Source: Ramlibacter terrae | GTDB lineage: Bacteria; Pseudomonadota; Gammaproteobacteria; Burkholderiales; Burkholderiaceae_C | Direction: 5' to 3' | Length of the DNA: 64,000 bases | Assembly: GCA_013127575.1 (NCBI GenBank) | Contig: CP053418.1 | Location: 744,001 to 808,000 of the forward strand | Part shown: positions 48,369 to 58,036 of the stretch, one piece after another | Layout of the letters: each line of letters starts with the position of its first letter | Position numbering within the stretch: the first letter of the stretch is position 1 | Made by a program: the position numbers and the translations under genes | Notes under the pieces: model-generated | Seen by the model: the letters and a program-made list of their open reading frames with translations, nothing else | Databases searched by the model: none | What the model was told of the DNA's origin: nothing

Positions 48369-49019
48369 CAGCGCGCCGCCGCCTGGTCGTGCACCGCGGG
48401 GCGGTCGCCTTGCGGCACGTCGCAGGCAGGGCAGGCCGGCATGTCCTCCAGCTCCGGCCAGTCGGGATAGCTGCCCAGGCGCTGCGTGAAGGTCTGCACG
48501 TGCGCGGCGATCTCCTCCGCCGACACGCGGTGCGCGCCGTGCAGCAGCATCGGCGGCAGGAAGCGCATGCCGCAGAGGGCGGCCGTCTGCTCGTACGGCG
48601 GCAGGAAGGCGTCGAAGAAGTAGCGGTTGTAGCCCTGCGGGTGGTACGACGCCTCGGTACCGCCGGTGGTGGCCACCAGCCACAGGTCCTTGCCCTGCAG
48701 CGCGGTGCCGTGCGGGCCATAGGCCCAGCCGTAGCGCAGCACCTCGTCCAGCCAGAGCTTCATCAGCGCGGGCATGGAGTACCACTGCACCGGGTGGAGC
48801 AGCACCACCAGGCTCGCCGCGGCCACCGCCTCCTGTTCGGCCGGCACGTCGATGTCGTAGTCGGGGTAGCTGGCATACAGGTCGCGCACCTGCACCCAAG
48901 GCAGGGTTCGGGCCCCGTCGAGCAGCAGCCGGTTGACGCGCGACTCGCGCCAGTTGGGGTGGGCGGCGAGGAGGACCACGCCCGGAGCAGGTTTTGCGAA
49001 CTCATCCATGGGCTGTAAC
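48368..49019 (-). CDS. kefF: KefF-type NAD(P)H quinone oxidoreductase (antiporter ancillary subunit)
   Basis: 216 residues, flavodoxin-like fold, intact: [23 protein letters not shown] (FMN phosphate loop), [31 protein letters not shown], which is the KefF/YheR signature, and [21 protein letters not shown]. In known pairs KefF binds KefC on the cytoplasmic side and is needed for full activity. The start codon of kefC overlaps its stop, so the pairing holds here. The C-terminus [23 protein letters not shown] is an extra Cys-rich tail not usual for KefF. Confidence 0.88.
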
Positions 49020-49064
49020 ATAGCTGATGCGGCTGCCCGGCCGCGCAGCTGAGGAGCCCGTCGC

Positions 49065-49681
49065 ATGCCGGTCGTTGTCGTTGCGAACCCGAAGGGCGGG
49101 GTGGGCAAGTCCACCGTCGCCACCAACATCGCCGGCTATTACGCCAGCCGGGGGCACCACGTGATGCTAGGCGATGCGGACCGGCAGCAATCATCGCGCC
49201 TTTGGCTGGGCTTGCGGCCGCCGGAAGCGCGGACGATCGCCGGATGGGACATCGGCGAGGGCCGGATCGCCAAGCCGCCGCGCGGCACGACGCACGTCGT
49301 GCTCGATACGCCGGCCGGCCTGCAGGGCAAGCTCTTCGGGGAAGCGCTGCGCCACGCCGACAAGGTGGTGGTGCCGCTGCAGCCCAGCGTGTTCGACATC
49401 TTCGCCACGCGCGCCTTCTGGACGAACTGGCGCAGCACCGCAAGTCGCACCGCATGCAGGTCGGCATCATCGGCACGCGCGTCGACGCCCGCACCATCTC
49501 CGCCGACAAGCTGCAGGAGTTCGTGGGCGGCCTGGGCCTGCCGGTGCTGGGCTACCTGCGGCCGACGCAGAACTACGTGCACCTCGCAGCCCGCGGGCTG
49601 ACGCTGTTCGACGTCGCCCCGAACAAGGTCGAGCGCGACCTGGAGCAATGGCAGGGGATCACCCGCTGGCTCGACAGCTGA
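49065..49681 (+). CDS. ParA/MinD-type ATPase
   Basis: About 205 residues of the deviant Walker A family: VVVVANPKGGVGKSTVATNIAGYYASRG with the signature KGGxGKST, GDADRQQSSRLWL, and HVVLDTPAGLQGKL in the Walker B position. C is missing near 49428 (CTGG for CCTGG, AFLDELAQHRKSHRMQVGIIG). No ParB or centromere-like repeats are adjacent, so it is an orphan ParA, more like those that position cytoplasmic or membrane complexes than a plasmid partition protein. Confidence 0.88.
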
Positions 49682-49730
49682 GCGCGCCTGCGCGACGTTC
49701 CGCGGGGCGCCGCCTTGCTACATTGGCGGG

Positions 49731-50186
49731 ATGAGAATCTTCGAATCGCTCGCCGAGCTGGCCCCGCTGGTGGGGCAGGACGTCGCCACCAGCGACTGGA
49801 TCACCGTGACCCAGCAGCAGGTGAACCTGTTTGCCGAGGCGACCGGCGACCACCAGTGGATCCACGTCGATGAAGAACGTGCGAAAGCAGGGCCGTTCGG
49901 CGCGCCGATCGCGCACGGCTTCCTCACGCTGGCGCTGGTGCCGAAATTCTTCGAAACCTCGATCGAGATCCGAAACACACGCGTGAGCGTCAACTATGGC
50001 CTGAACCGCGTGCGCTTCACCGCCCCGGTGCCGGTGGGCAGCCGGCTGCGGGCCGTGATGCGGCTGGTCGAGCACCGCGCCGTCGAAAACGACGGCGTGC
50101 AGATGACCTGGCAGGTGACGGTGGAGAGGGAAGGCAGCGACAAGCCCGTGTGCATCGCCGAGACGCTGGCCCGCCGCTACCCCTGA
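49731..50186 (+). CDS. MaoC-family dehydratase
   Basis: 151 intact residues with the hot-dog fold of (R)-specific enoyl-CoA hydratases: WITVTQQQVNLFAEATGDHQWIHVDEERAKAGPFGAPIAHGFLTLAL carries the catalytic Asp and His (TGDHQWIHVD, IAHGFLTL). The C-terminal half has NRVRFTAPVPVGSRLRAVM. It hydrates 2-enoyl-CoA esters in fatty-acid or polyhydroxyalkanoate metabolism; no partner gene is adjacent. Confidence 0.92.
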   Translation: MRIFESLAELAPLVGQDVATSDWITVTQQQVNLFAEATGDHQWIHVDEERAKAGPFGAPIAHGFLTLALVPKFFETSIEIRNTRVSVNYGLNRVRFTAPVPVGSRLRAVMRLVEHRAVENDGVQMTWQVTVEREGSDKPVCIAETLARRYP

Positions 50187-50202
50187 GCTTCGCGGCCAGG
50201 CA

Positions 50203-50228
50203 AAAAGACGCCCGCTTGCGCGGGCGTG
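50203..50228 (-). terminator. Intrinsic terminator for the minus-strand comF/trmL unit
   Basis: ACGCCCGC-TTGC-GCGGGCGT stem-loop. Read on the minus strand it is followed by CTTTTTG; on the plus strand no T run follows. Located 135 bases past the trmL stop and just after the MaoC stop. Confidence 0.7.
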
Positions 50229-50362
50229 GAACAAAGGAGTCTGGGTTGCGTGGCCTGCCGATGAAGGCGGGTCCCTTCTCACATGCGGTTGCCGCGTTGG
50301 CTTTCAAACACAGCGGGGTGCAAGCAGATATTGCCGTTGTGCGCCCGCTGTCACATTGCGGA

Positions 50363-50832
50363 TCAGCCAGCGCCTTCGAAGCCCTGCTGTCGCCAGGCCT
50401 CGAACACCGTGACCGCCACGGCGTTGGAAAGGTTCAGGCTGCGCTGGCCGGGCCGCATCGGCAGGCGCAGGCGCTGCTGCGGCGGGAAGCTCTCGCGCAG
50501 GTCCACCGGCAGTCCCGCCGTCTCGGAACCGAAGACCAGCCAGTCGCCCGGCTGGAAAGCCACCTCGTGCACGGGGCGGCTGCCGTGGGTGGTCATGGCG
50601 AACATGCGCCCAGCTTGAGGGTGCTCCGCCTCGAGCAGCGCCTGCCAATCCGCATGGCGCTTCACCTCGGCGTACTCGTGGTAGTCCAGCCCCGCGCGCC
50701 GCATCAGCCGGTCTTCCATGGAGAAACCCAGCGGCTCGACCGGTGCAGCGTGCAGCCGGTGTTGGCGGCCAGCCGGATCACGTTGCCTGTGTTGGGCGGG
50801 ATTTCGGGGGCGACCAGGACGATATGGAACAT
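50363..50832 (-). CDS. trmL: tRNA (cytidine/uridine-34 2'-O)-methyltransferase TrmL
   Basis: About 156 residues of the SPOUT/trefoil-knot methyltransferases: [68 protein letters not shown] and [29 protein letters not shown] (knot and SAM site). It methylates the wobble base of two tRNA-Leu isoacceptors. T is missing near 50745 (CACCTGGTC), the only break. It follows comF by 10 bases on the same strand. Confidence 0.93.
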
Positions 50833-50842
50833 CCGGCGATTG

Positions 50843-51545
50843 TCAGTGCGGCTCGTCGGTGCGCGCCAGCACGACGGCGGTGACCTGCACGGCGCCCGCG
50901 GCGCAAGGCCGTGGCGGCCGCGTGCAGCGACGCGCCGCTGGTCATCACGTCGTCCACCAGCAGCACCCTGCAGCCGCGCACCTCCGCCTGCCGCAACGGA
51001 TCGACGCCGAAGGCCCCGCGCACGTTGGCCCTCCGCCCGGCCCGGTCGAGCGTGGCTTGCGACGCGGTCTCGCGCAGCCGCAGCAGCAACGCGGCATCGA
51101 CCCGGCGGCCCGCGAGCACGCGGGCGAGCTGCAGCGCCTGGTTGAAGCCGCGGCGCGCCAGCCTGGAGGGCGCCAGCGGCATCGGCAGCACCCGGTCGGC
51201 CTGCGCGATGGCGGCCGGCACGCCCGGCACCCGCGCCATCAGGCCGGCAAGCGTGCCCGCCCAGCCCGGTTCGGCCGGAACTTGAAGCGCGCCACCAGCC
51301 CCGACCACGGGTAGGCGTACGACACGGCGGCGAAGCAGGCGTCGAGGGGCGGCGCCTCGCGGATGCAGGCGCCGCACGTTGCCACGCCGTCCGGCACGGG
51401 CAGCGCGCACGTGCGGCAGCGCGGCTGGGGCCGGGCGAAGCGCAGGGTGCAGGCGCCGCATACCGGCTGCGCGGGCCGGGGCGCCGCAGAGCGCGCAGCG
51501 GCTGGGCGGCGCCGCGGCGAGTCGCTGCAGCCGGGCGAAGGACAT
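50843..51545 (-). CDS. comF: ComF-family phosphoribosyltransferase-like protein
   Basis: About 236 residues. N-terminal Cys-pair zinc fingers ([33 protein letters not shown]), then [31 protein letters not shown] and the PRTase core [25 protein letters not shown] with the PRPP loop [23 protein letters not shown]. Family members are linked to DNA uptake and transformation. Breaks near 51480, near 51284 (CCAGG restorable) and near 50930 (two bases lost from a GC repeat: [23 protein letters not shown]). Divergent from the methyltransferase at 51580. Confidence 0.85.
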
Positions 51546-51579
51546 CGGGTCAATATACTGGCTCCCCTTCCCATTGCCC

Positions 51580-52469
51580 ATGGCCGACCGTCCACCCACC
51601 ATCGCCCCCGCCGCCGCCCGCGCTGGGAGCGCGCCGCCCCGCCGCACAGCCCCCGGCTGCACGAGGAGGTGGCGCGGCGCATGGCCGAGCGGCTGGAGTG
51701 GATCAAGCGCAGCCCGAAGGCGTGGGCCGACTGGGAGCCGGTGCGCGGCGGGCTGGAGGGCCATGCGCTGGTCGCCCAGCGCTATCCGCAGGCGCGCAGC
51801 CACGTGGTGGAATCGCAGCCCGGCCGGGCGGCCGCGGCCCGCGCGGCGCTGGAGAAACCGTGGTGGAAGCGCCTCGGTGGGGCAGCCGGCGTCGACTTCG
51901 GGCCGCCGCCGGCGGGCGGCGCGGAAATGGTGTGGTCCAACATGCAGCTCCACATGGCGGCGGAACCCCAGGCGTTGATGGCGCAATGGCAGCAGGCGCT
52001 CGCGGTGGACGGGTTCCTGATGTTTTCCTGTCTGGGCCCCGATACGCTGCGCGAGCTGCGTTCGGCCTACGACGCCGCCGGGTGGCCGCCGCCGGCGCAC
52101 GAGTTCACCGACATGCACGACTGGGGCGACATGCTGGTCGCCGGCGGCTTCGCCGAGCCGGTGATGGACATGGAGCGCATCACGCTGTCGTACGAGACGC
52201 CGGCCCGGTTGCTGCAGGAGCTGCCGGAGCTGGGGGCCAACCTGCATCCCGGCCGCTTTCCCGGCCTGCGCGGCCGTGGCTGGCGGGCCGCCCCCGAGCG
52301 GCTGGTCGACGAGCACCTGCGCGGGGCCGACGGACGGCTGGCGCTCACCTTCGAGATCATCTACGGCCACGCGCTCAAGCCCCTGCCGCGGGCGCGCGTG
52401 AGCGAGCAGAGCGCCGTCTCGCTTGCCGACATGCGTGCGATGCTGCACGCCGACAAGCCCCGCCCTTGA
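51580..52469 (+). CDS. SAM-dependent methyltransferase (BioC/methyltransferase-11 like)
   Basis: About 296 residues. LHEEVARRMAERLEWIKRSPKAWADWEPVRGG at the N-terminus is the pattern of the BioC-like group; later EMVWSNMQLHMAAEPQALMAQWQQALAVDGFLMFSCLGPDTLRELR, corresponding to motifs III-IV. The classic GCGxG of motif I is not seen (ALVAQRYPQARSHVVE instead), so catalytic ability is unsure. One base is missing near 51622. In biotin synthesis BioC methylates malonyl-ACP; here no bio genes are adjacent. Confidence 0.78.
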
Positions 52470-52521
52470 GGGGGCGCAGGCAAGCCCGCTACAATGCGCG
52501 GTTGATTTTTGTGCGTCGCCC

Positions 52522-52997
52522 GTGCCGAACCTCGTATTCCGTTTCGCCACTGTCCGGGGCCAGAACATCCACTGGTTCCTGAGGCGCAACTGTTCGCTGA
52601 CGCCCGCCCAGATGGGCTGGCTGTACGCGTCGCTGTGCGTCGTGTCGCTGGGGATCGCCACCTTCTTCTGGTTCCGGGGGCGGTGATGGTCCTGCCCTTC
52701 GCCTGGCTGGAGCTCGCAGCCGTCGGATTCGCGTTCATGGCGTACGCACGCCACGCCGCCGACCGCGAGCACATCCTGCTGGAGGGACGGCGGCTGGTGG
52801 TCGAACTCGAAAACGCCGGACGGCTGGAGCGCGCCGAATTCGACCGCGACTCGGTCCGGGTGGAGCCCGGCGCGGACGACCGCTCGCTGATCGAGGTGTC
52901 GGGGCGCGGGCGGAGGATGATCGTGGGGCGCTACCTGCGGCCGGAACTGCGGCCGGCGCTGGCGCGGGAACTGCGCCGGGCGTTGCGCGAGGCGTAG
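52522..52997 (+). CDS. DUF2244 family membrane protein
   Basis: About 158 residues: FRFATVRGQNIHWFLRRNCSLTPAQMGWLYASLCVVSLGIATFFWFRG, then VMVLPFAWLELAAVGFAFMAYARHAADREHI, giving two adjacent transmembrane helices, and a soluble C-terminal part. It is often found just before cox genes in beta-proteobacteria, as here. A G is missing in a G run near 52676. GTG at 52522 is the likely start. Function unknown. Confidence 0.82.
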
Positions 52998-53002
52998 CAG
53001 GC

Positions 53003-53024
53003 ACCTGGTTCGGACCAGTTTTTT
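53003..53024 (+). terminator. Intrinsic terminator before the cox operon
   Basis: CTGGT-TCGG-ACCAG stem-loop followed by TTTTTT, 6 bases after the DUF2244 stop and 22 before the cox operon start. It would shield the cox genes from upstream transcription. Confidence 0.7.
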
Positions 53025-53045
53025 GAAGGCTCGAGGCTGAAAACG

Positions 53046-54203
53046 ATGACTAGTATTTCGAAGATCGCGGCGCTGCTGATGGCGGCCGGTGGGATCGCCG
53101 GCGCGGCCCACGCGGTGGAGGACCTGCCCGGCGGCCCGGCCGTCCGCCAGCTCAACCTGCACGCCGCCGCCACCCGCATCGGCGTCGAGATCGCCTGGCT
53201 GCACTGGTTCATGCTGATCACCTGCATCGTGATCTTCGTGCTGGTGTTCTCGGTGATGTTCTATTCCATCTGGAAGCACCGCAAGTCGGTCGGCCACAAG
53301 CCGGCCAACTTCCACGAGTCGGTCACCGTCGAAGTGATCTGGACCATCATCCCCTTCCTGATCGTGATCGGGATGGCGCTGCCGGCCACGAAGGTGCTGG
53401 TCGCCGCCAAGGACACCAGCAACGCCGACATCACCATCAAGGCGACCGGCTACCAGTGGAAGTGGGGCTACGACTACCTCAACGGCGAAGGCACGGGCAT
53501 CAGCTTCCTGTCGGCGCTGGACACCACGCACCGTGAAATGTCCAACGACGGCGGCAACGCGGCCAGCAAGCCCAACGACTACCTGCTGAAGGTCGACAAC
53601 CCCGTGGTCGTCCCCGTCAACAAGAAGGTCCGCGTCATCACCACGGCCAACGACGTGATCCACGCCAGGGCATCCCGGCCTTCGGCCTGAAGCAGGACGC
53701 GATCCCCGGCTTCGTGCGCGACACCGGTTCCGCAGCGAGAAGACCGGCGACTTCTACGGCCAGTGCTACGAGCTGTGCGGCAAGGAACACGCCTACATGC
53801 CGATCCACGTGAAGGTGGTCTCGGCGCAGGAGTACACGGCCGGGTGGCCGAGCAGGGCAAGAAGATGGCCGCCAAGCAGGACGACCCGGCCAAGGTCTGG
53901 ACGCTGACCGACATCGTCGCCCGCGGCGAGAAGGTCTATGCCTCCAATTGCGCCGCCTGCCACCAGCCCAACGGCAAGGGCGCCGGCCCGATCAAGCCGC
54001 TGGACGCCTCGGCCATCGTGCTCGACGCCGACAAGACCAAGGAAATCCACGTGGTGCTCAATGGCCGTGGCGCCATGCCCGCACGGAAGCAGCTGAGCGA
54101 CACCGACATCGCGGCCGTGATCAGCTATACCAAGAACAACTGGTCCAACAAGACCGGCCGGGTGGTGCAGCCGTCCGAAGTGCTGGCCCAGCGCGGCAAG
54201 TAA
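53046..54203 (+). CDS. ctaC: caa3-type cytochrome c oxidase subunit II with C-terminal cytochrome c
   Basis: About 387 residues: signal segment, two membrane helices (IAWLHWFMLITCIVIFVLVFSVMFYSIW, VIWTIIPFLIVIGMALPA), the CuA domain with CYELCGKEHAYMP, and a fused cytochrome c with VYASNCAACHQPNGKGAGPIKP (CAACH haem site). This makes the enzyme of caa3 type. Three breaks, near 53670 (DVIHAWGIPAFG), near 53725 (RDTWFRSEK) and near 53841 (YTAWVAEQG), all at CCTGG. Because this subunit is needed for respiration, it is the best proof that the breaks are not real. Confidence 0.93.
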
Positions 54204-54230
54204 GCCGCCGCAAGAGGAATAGAGGAAACC

Positions 54231-55918
54231 ATGAGCGCAGTTCTCGACCCCCACGGCCACGCGGCCGACCACCACGACGACCACCACGACCATGCGCCCG
54301 CCGGCTGGCGGCGCTGGGTCTACGCGACCAACCACAAGGACATCGGGACGCTGTACCTGCTGTTCTCGTTCACGATGCTGATGATCGGCGGCCTGCTGGC
54401 GCTGGGCATCCGCGCCGAGCTGTTCCAGCCCGGCCTGCAGGTGATGAACCCGGAGCTTTTCAACCAGCTCACTACCATGCACGGCCTGATCATGGTGTTC
54501 GGCGCGATCATGCCGGCCTTCGTGGGCTTCGCGAACTGGATGATCCCGCTGCAGATCGGCGCGCCGGACATGGCCTTCGCGCGGATGAACAACTTCAGCT
54601 TCTGGCTGATGATCCCCGCCGCGCTGATGCTGGTGCTGTCGTTCTTCATGCCGGGCGGCGCCCCCGCCGCCGGCTGGACGCTGTACGCGCCGCTGACGCT
54701 GCAGATGGGCCCGTCGATGGACGCCGGCATCTTCGCGATGCACATCCCGGGCGCCTCGTCGATCATGGGGTCGATCAACATCATCGTGACCATCCTCAAC
54801 ATGCGCGCCCCGGGCATGACGCTGATGAAGATGCCGATGTTCTGCTGGACGTGGCTGATCACCGCCTACCTGCTGATCGCCGTGATGCCCGTGCTGGCCG
54901 GCGCGATCACCATGACGCTGACCGACCGCCACTTCGGCACGACGTTCTTCAACCCCGCGGGCGGCGGCGACCCGGTGATGTACCAGCACATCTTCTGGTT
55001 CTTCGGCCACCCCGAGGTCTACATCATGATCCTGCCGGCCTTCGGCATCGTCAGCCAGTCGTCCCGGCGTTCGCCCGCAAGCGCCTGTTCGGCTATGCGT
55101 CGATGGTCTACGCCACCAGCTCGATCGCGATCCTGTCGTTCATCGTCTGGGCGCACCACATGTTCACCACCGGCATGCCGGTGACGGGCCAGCTGTTCTT
55201 CATGTACGCCACGATGCTGATCGCCGTGCCGACCGCCGTGAAGATCTTCAACTGGATCGCGACCATGTGGCAGGGCTCGATGACCTTCGAGACGCCGATG
55301 CTGTTCGCCGTGGGCTTCATCTTCGTGTTCACCATCGGCGGCTTCACCGGCCTGATCCCGGCCATGGCCCCGATCGACCTGCTGCTGCAGGACACCTACT
55401 ACGTGGTGGCCCACTTCCACTACGTGCTGGTGGCCGGCTCGCTGTTCGCGATGTTCTCCGGCGCCTACTACTGGATGCCCAAGTGGACGGGCGTGATGTA
55501 CAACGAGACGCGCGGCAAGATCCACTTCTGGTGGACCCTGATCGCCTTCAACGTCACGTTCTTCCCGATGCACTTCCCGGGCCTGGCCGGCATGCCCCGC
55601 CGCTACGCCGACTACCCGATGCAGTTCGCCGACTTCAACGCGATCGCCTCGGTCGGCGCCTTCGCCTTCGGCATCGCGCAGGTCTACTTCTTCCCGGCCA
55701 TCGTGGTCCCGTGCATGCGCGGCAAGGGCGTGCCCGCCCCGCAGCGCCCCCCGAACGACGCCGACGGCAAGGGCGCCGAGGGCCTCGAATGGGAAGTGGC
55801 GTCGCCCGCGCCCTTCCACACCTTCGAAGTGCCGCCCAAGCTGAACGCCGCCGCCAACCGCCTGGCCGCCACCGAGGAATCGCTGGCGAGCCCGGTGCGC
55901 ACCGCCGGCGTCCACTGA
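54231..55918 (+). CDS. ctaD: Cytochrome c oxidase subunit I
   Basis: About 562 residues with twelve membrane helices. Haem a and haem a3-CuB ligands: His in [25 protein letters not shown] with the covalent His-Tyr pair, [13 protein letters not shown], and [14 protein letters not shown] His/Asp-rich N-terminus ([18 protein letters not shown]) precedes [18 protein letters not shown]. One A is missing near 55062 ([15 protein letters not shown]). It is the catalytic subunit that reduces O2 and pumps protons. Confidence 0.97.
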
Positions 55919-55946
55919 AGAAGCAGCAGGCCGCAGGCAGTACCGC

Positions 55947-56060
55947 ATGACCGACGACCAACGCAGGAAGAACAACCGGCGCACGGGGCTGATCCTGGCC
56001 TCCATCGCGGTCGCCTTCTTCCTCGGCTTCATCGCCAAGTTCGTGGTGCTGGGCGGCTGA
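55947..56060 (+). CDS. Small cytochrome oxidase assembly protein (single TM)
   Basis: 37 residues, MTDDQRRKNNRRTGLILASI plus AVAFFLGFIAKFVVLGG: charged N-terminus and one membrane helix. It lies between subunit I and cox11 with a 1-base gap to the latter, the position of the small assembly protein found in many beta-proteobacterial cox operons. Too short to be called by length alone; position makes it convincing. Confidence 0.75.
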   Translation: MTDDQRRKNNRRTGLILASIAVAFFLGFIAKFVVLGG

Positions 56061-56061
56061 C

Positions 56062-56655
56062 ATGAACCTGCGGCGCGAGAACGTGAAGATGGTGGGCAAG
56101 CTGGCCGTGGTCACGGCGGGCATGTTCGCCTTCGGCTACGCGCTCATTCCCATCTACAAGCACGTGTGCGAAGCGCTCGGCATCAACATCCTCGCCGTCG
56201 GCGAGAAGCAGGTGCCGGGTTCGTCGCGCGCGGCCGCCAACACGCAGGTGGACACCAGCCGCACCATCACGGTGGAGTTCGACGCCAATTCGCGCGGCCC
56301 CCGGAAGTTCAAGCCGGCGCAGGCCTCGGTGCAGGTGCACCCCGGCCAGCTCGCGACCGTCATGTACGAGTTCCAGAACGTGCAGGACCGCCGCATGGCT
56401 GCGCAGGCCATTCCGAGCTACGCGCCGCGCAACGCCACGGCGCACTTCAACAAGCTGGAATGCTTCTGCTTCAACCAGTACGTGCTGGAGCCGGGCGAGA
56501 AGAAGGAATGGCCGGTGGCTTTCGTGATCGACCCGCGGCTGCCCAAGGACGTGACGACCATCACCCTGTCGTACACCTTCTTCGAGGTGGGCGGCAAGAC
56601 GCCGCCGGCGCCGGTGGCCGAAGCGCCCGCGCCGCACGGAAAGGCGCCGTCGTGA
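56062..56655 (+). CDS. ctaG: Cytochrome c oxidase assembly protein CtaG/Cox11
   Basis: 197 intact residues. One N-terminal membrane helix (VGKLAVVTAGMFAFGYALIPIYKHVCEALG), then the periplasmic copper-binding immunoglobulin-like domain with NKLECFCFNQYVLEPGE, whose CFCF pair binds Cu(I), and SYAPRNATAHF. It delivers CuB to subunit I. Ends with a GTGA overlap into the DUF2970 gene. Confidence 0.97.
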   Translation: MNLRRENVKMVGKLAVVTAGMFAFGYALIPIYKHVCEALGINILAVGEKQVPGSSRAAANTQVDTSRTITVEFDANSRGPRKFKPAQASVQVHPGQLATVMYEFQNVQDRRMAAQAIPSYAPRNATAHFNKLECFCFNQYVLEPGEKKEWPVAFVIDPRLPKDVTTITLSYTFFEVGGKTPPAPVAEAPAPHGKAPS

Positions 56656-56827
56656 GCGTGCTGCATACCGTCAAGGCGGTGGCCTGGGCTTTCCGGGCAT
56701 CCGCAAGCGCAGCGGCTACGAGGAAGACCTCGGCAAGCTGAACCCCTTCGCGATCATCGCGGTGGCGCTCGTCGGCGTCGCCCTGTTCGTCGGCGGGCTG
56801 ATCGCGCTGGTCAACTGGATCGTTTGA
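56652..56827 (+). CDS. DUF2970 family membrane protein
   Basis: About 58 residues: MSVLHTVKAVAWAFLGIRKRSGYEEDLGKLNPFAIIAVALVGVALFVGGLIALVNWIV, cited here only as landmarks: AWAFLGIRKRSGYEEDLGKL and one C-terminal helix. GTG start overlaps the cox11 stop. T is missing near 56692 (CCTGG), while an intact CCTGG stands 14 bases before it. Constant companion of cox operons in Burkholderiales. Confidence 0.85.
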
Positions 56828-56862
56828 AGAATTACAGAGAAATTTGAGGATCAGGAGTCAAC

Positions 56863-57744
56863 ATGAGCTCTAGCGCACCGGGGACCACGCCCCACTACTA
56901 CGTGCCCCAGCCCTCGCGCCACCCGGCGTCGGCGGCGCTCGGGCTGTTCTTCATCATCCTCGGCGCGTCCCAGTGGATCAATGGCCACGACTGGGGCAAG
57001 TGGTCGCTGTTCGCCGGCCTGCTGTGGCTGTTCTGGGTGCTGTTCCAGTGGTTCGGCGACTCGATCCGCGAGAGCGAGACCGGCCAGTACGGCCGCAAGA
57101 TCGACCTCTCGTTCCGCTGGAGCATGAGCTGGTTCATCTTCTCGGAAGTGATGTTCTTCGGCGCCTTCTTCACCGCCTTGTGGTGGATGCGCACGCACTC
57201 GGTGCCGGCGCTCGGCGGCCTCGACAACGCGCTGCTGTGGCCCGACTTCAAGGCCGTGTGGCCGAGCACCGCGCCCGGCACCACCGCTTCGCCCGGCGGC
57301 ATCATCGAGCCCTTCCAGACCATGGGCCCGTTCTGGCTGCCCACGATCAACACGGCGCTGCTGCTGTCCTCGGGCGTCACGCTGACGATCGCCCACCACG
57401 CGCTGCGCGAGAACCACCGCGGCCGCACCATCGCCTTCATGTGGGCGACCGTGCTGCTGGGCATCGTCTTCCTGTTCGTGCAGGGCTACGAATACGCGCA
57501 CGCCTACTCCGACCTGAACCTCAAGCTCAGCTCGGGCGCCTACGGCTCCACGTTCTTCATGCTCACCGGCTTCCACGGCTTCCACGTGCTGGTCGGCATG
57601 CTGATGCTGCTGTTCATCACGCTGCGCCTGATGAAGGGCCACTTCACCGCCGACAAGCACTTCGGCTTCGAAGGCGCCGCCACGGTACTGGCACTTCGTG
57701 GACGTGGTGTGGCTGGGGCTGTACATCTGGTGTACTGGATGTAA
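56863..57744 (+). CDS. ctaE: Cytochrome c oxidase subunit III
   Basis: About 294 residues, seven membrane helices: HPASAALGLFFIILGASQWI, SMSWFIFSEVMFFGAFFTALWWMR (conserved SEVMFF), QGYEYAHAYSDLNLKLSSGAYGSTFFMLTGFHGFHVLVG. The true C-terminus is WYWHFVDVVWLGLYIWVYWM; near 57687 CCTGG is read as CCACGG and near 57731 a G is lost, so the listed end differs but the stop is the same. Followed by a bidirectional terminator. Confidence 0.95.
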   Translation: MSSSAPGTTPHYYVPQPSRHPASAALGLFFIILGASQWINGHDWGKWSLFAGLLWLFWVLFQWFGDSIRESETGQYGRKIDLSFRWSMSWFIFSEVMFFGAFFTALWWMRTHSVPALGGLDNALLWPDFKAVWPSTAPGTTASPGGIIEPFQTMGPFWLPTINTALLLSSGVTLTIAHHALRENHRGRTIAFMWATVLLGIVFLFVQGYEYAHAYSDLNLKLSSGAYGSTFFMLTGFHGFHVLVGMLMLLFITLRLMKGHFTADKHFGFEGAATVLALRGRGVAGAVHLVYWM

Positions 57745-57767
57745 GCAGCGCCGCAGCGCAAGAAAGA

Positions 57768-57790
57768 AGGGCCGCGCAAGCGGCCCTTTT
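57768..57790. terminator. Bidirectional intrinsic terminator
   Basis: GGGCCGC-GCAA-GCGGCCC stem-loop with TTTT on the plus side and CTTTCTTT on the minus side, between the convergent subunit III and DUF2909 genes. Confidence 0.8.
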
Positions 57791-58006
57791 ACCTGAGCGG
57801 CAGCCCCGTGGGCTTGATGTACCCGAACTTCCGGGCGAGCAGCACGCAGATGAACAGCACGATGGAAAAGCCGACGCGAAACGCCAGCGCGCGCGCCATC
57901 TTGTTGCCGCGCGCCTTGTCGTCCTGGCTGCCGCGCATCATGAAGAACAGCGCCGCGGCGGGCTGCCGAGGATGGCCACGAACGCCAGGATCACGAGGTA
58001 TGTCAT
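57789..58006 (-). CDS. DUF2909 (twin-TM) protein
   Basis: About 72 residues: MTYLVILAFVAILGS, first helix, AAALFFMMRGSQDDKARGNK, loop, and FRVGFSIVLFICVLLARKFG, second helix. Break near 57966, where AGCCTGGCC is read as AGCCCGCC. The family (DUF2909, twin transmembrane) regularly sits beside surf1 in cox clusters. It is divergent from the SURF1 gene with 30 bases between starts. Confidence 0.82.
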
Positions 58007-58036
58007 TGCCCCGATTATCGGCGGCGGTGCCCGGCC

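Noticed and set aside
50778-53663. Open frame of 961 codons on the minus strand
   Set aside because: It runs antisense to ComF in part, the methyltransferase, DUF2244 and the start of coxB; its translation is rich in His, Arg, Ala and Gly, as is usual for the reverse strand of GC-rich genes. Only its ComF part is real.
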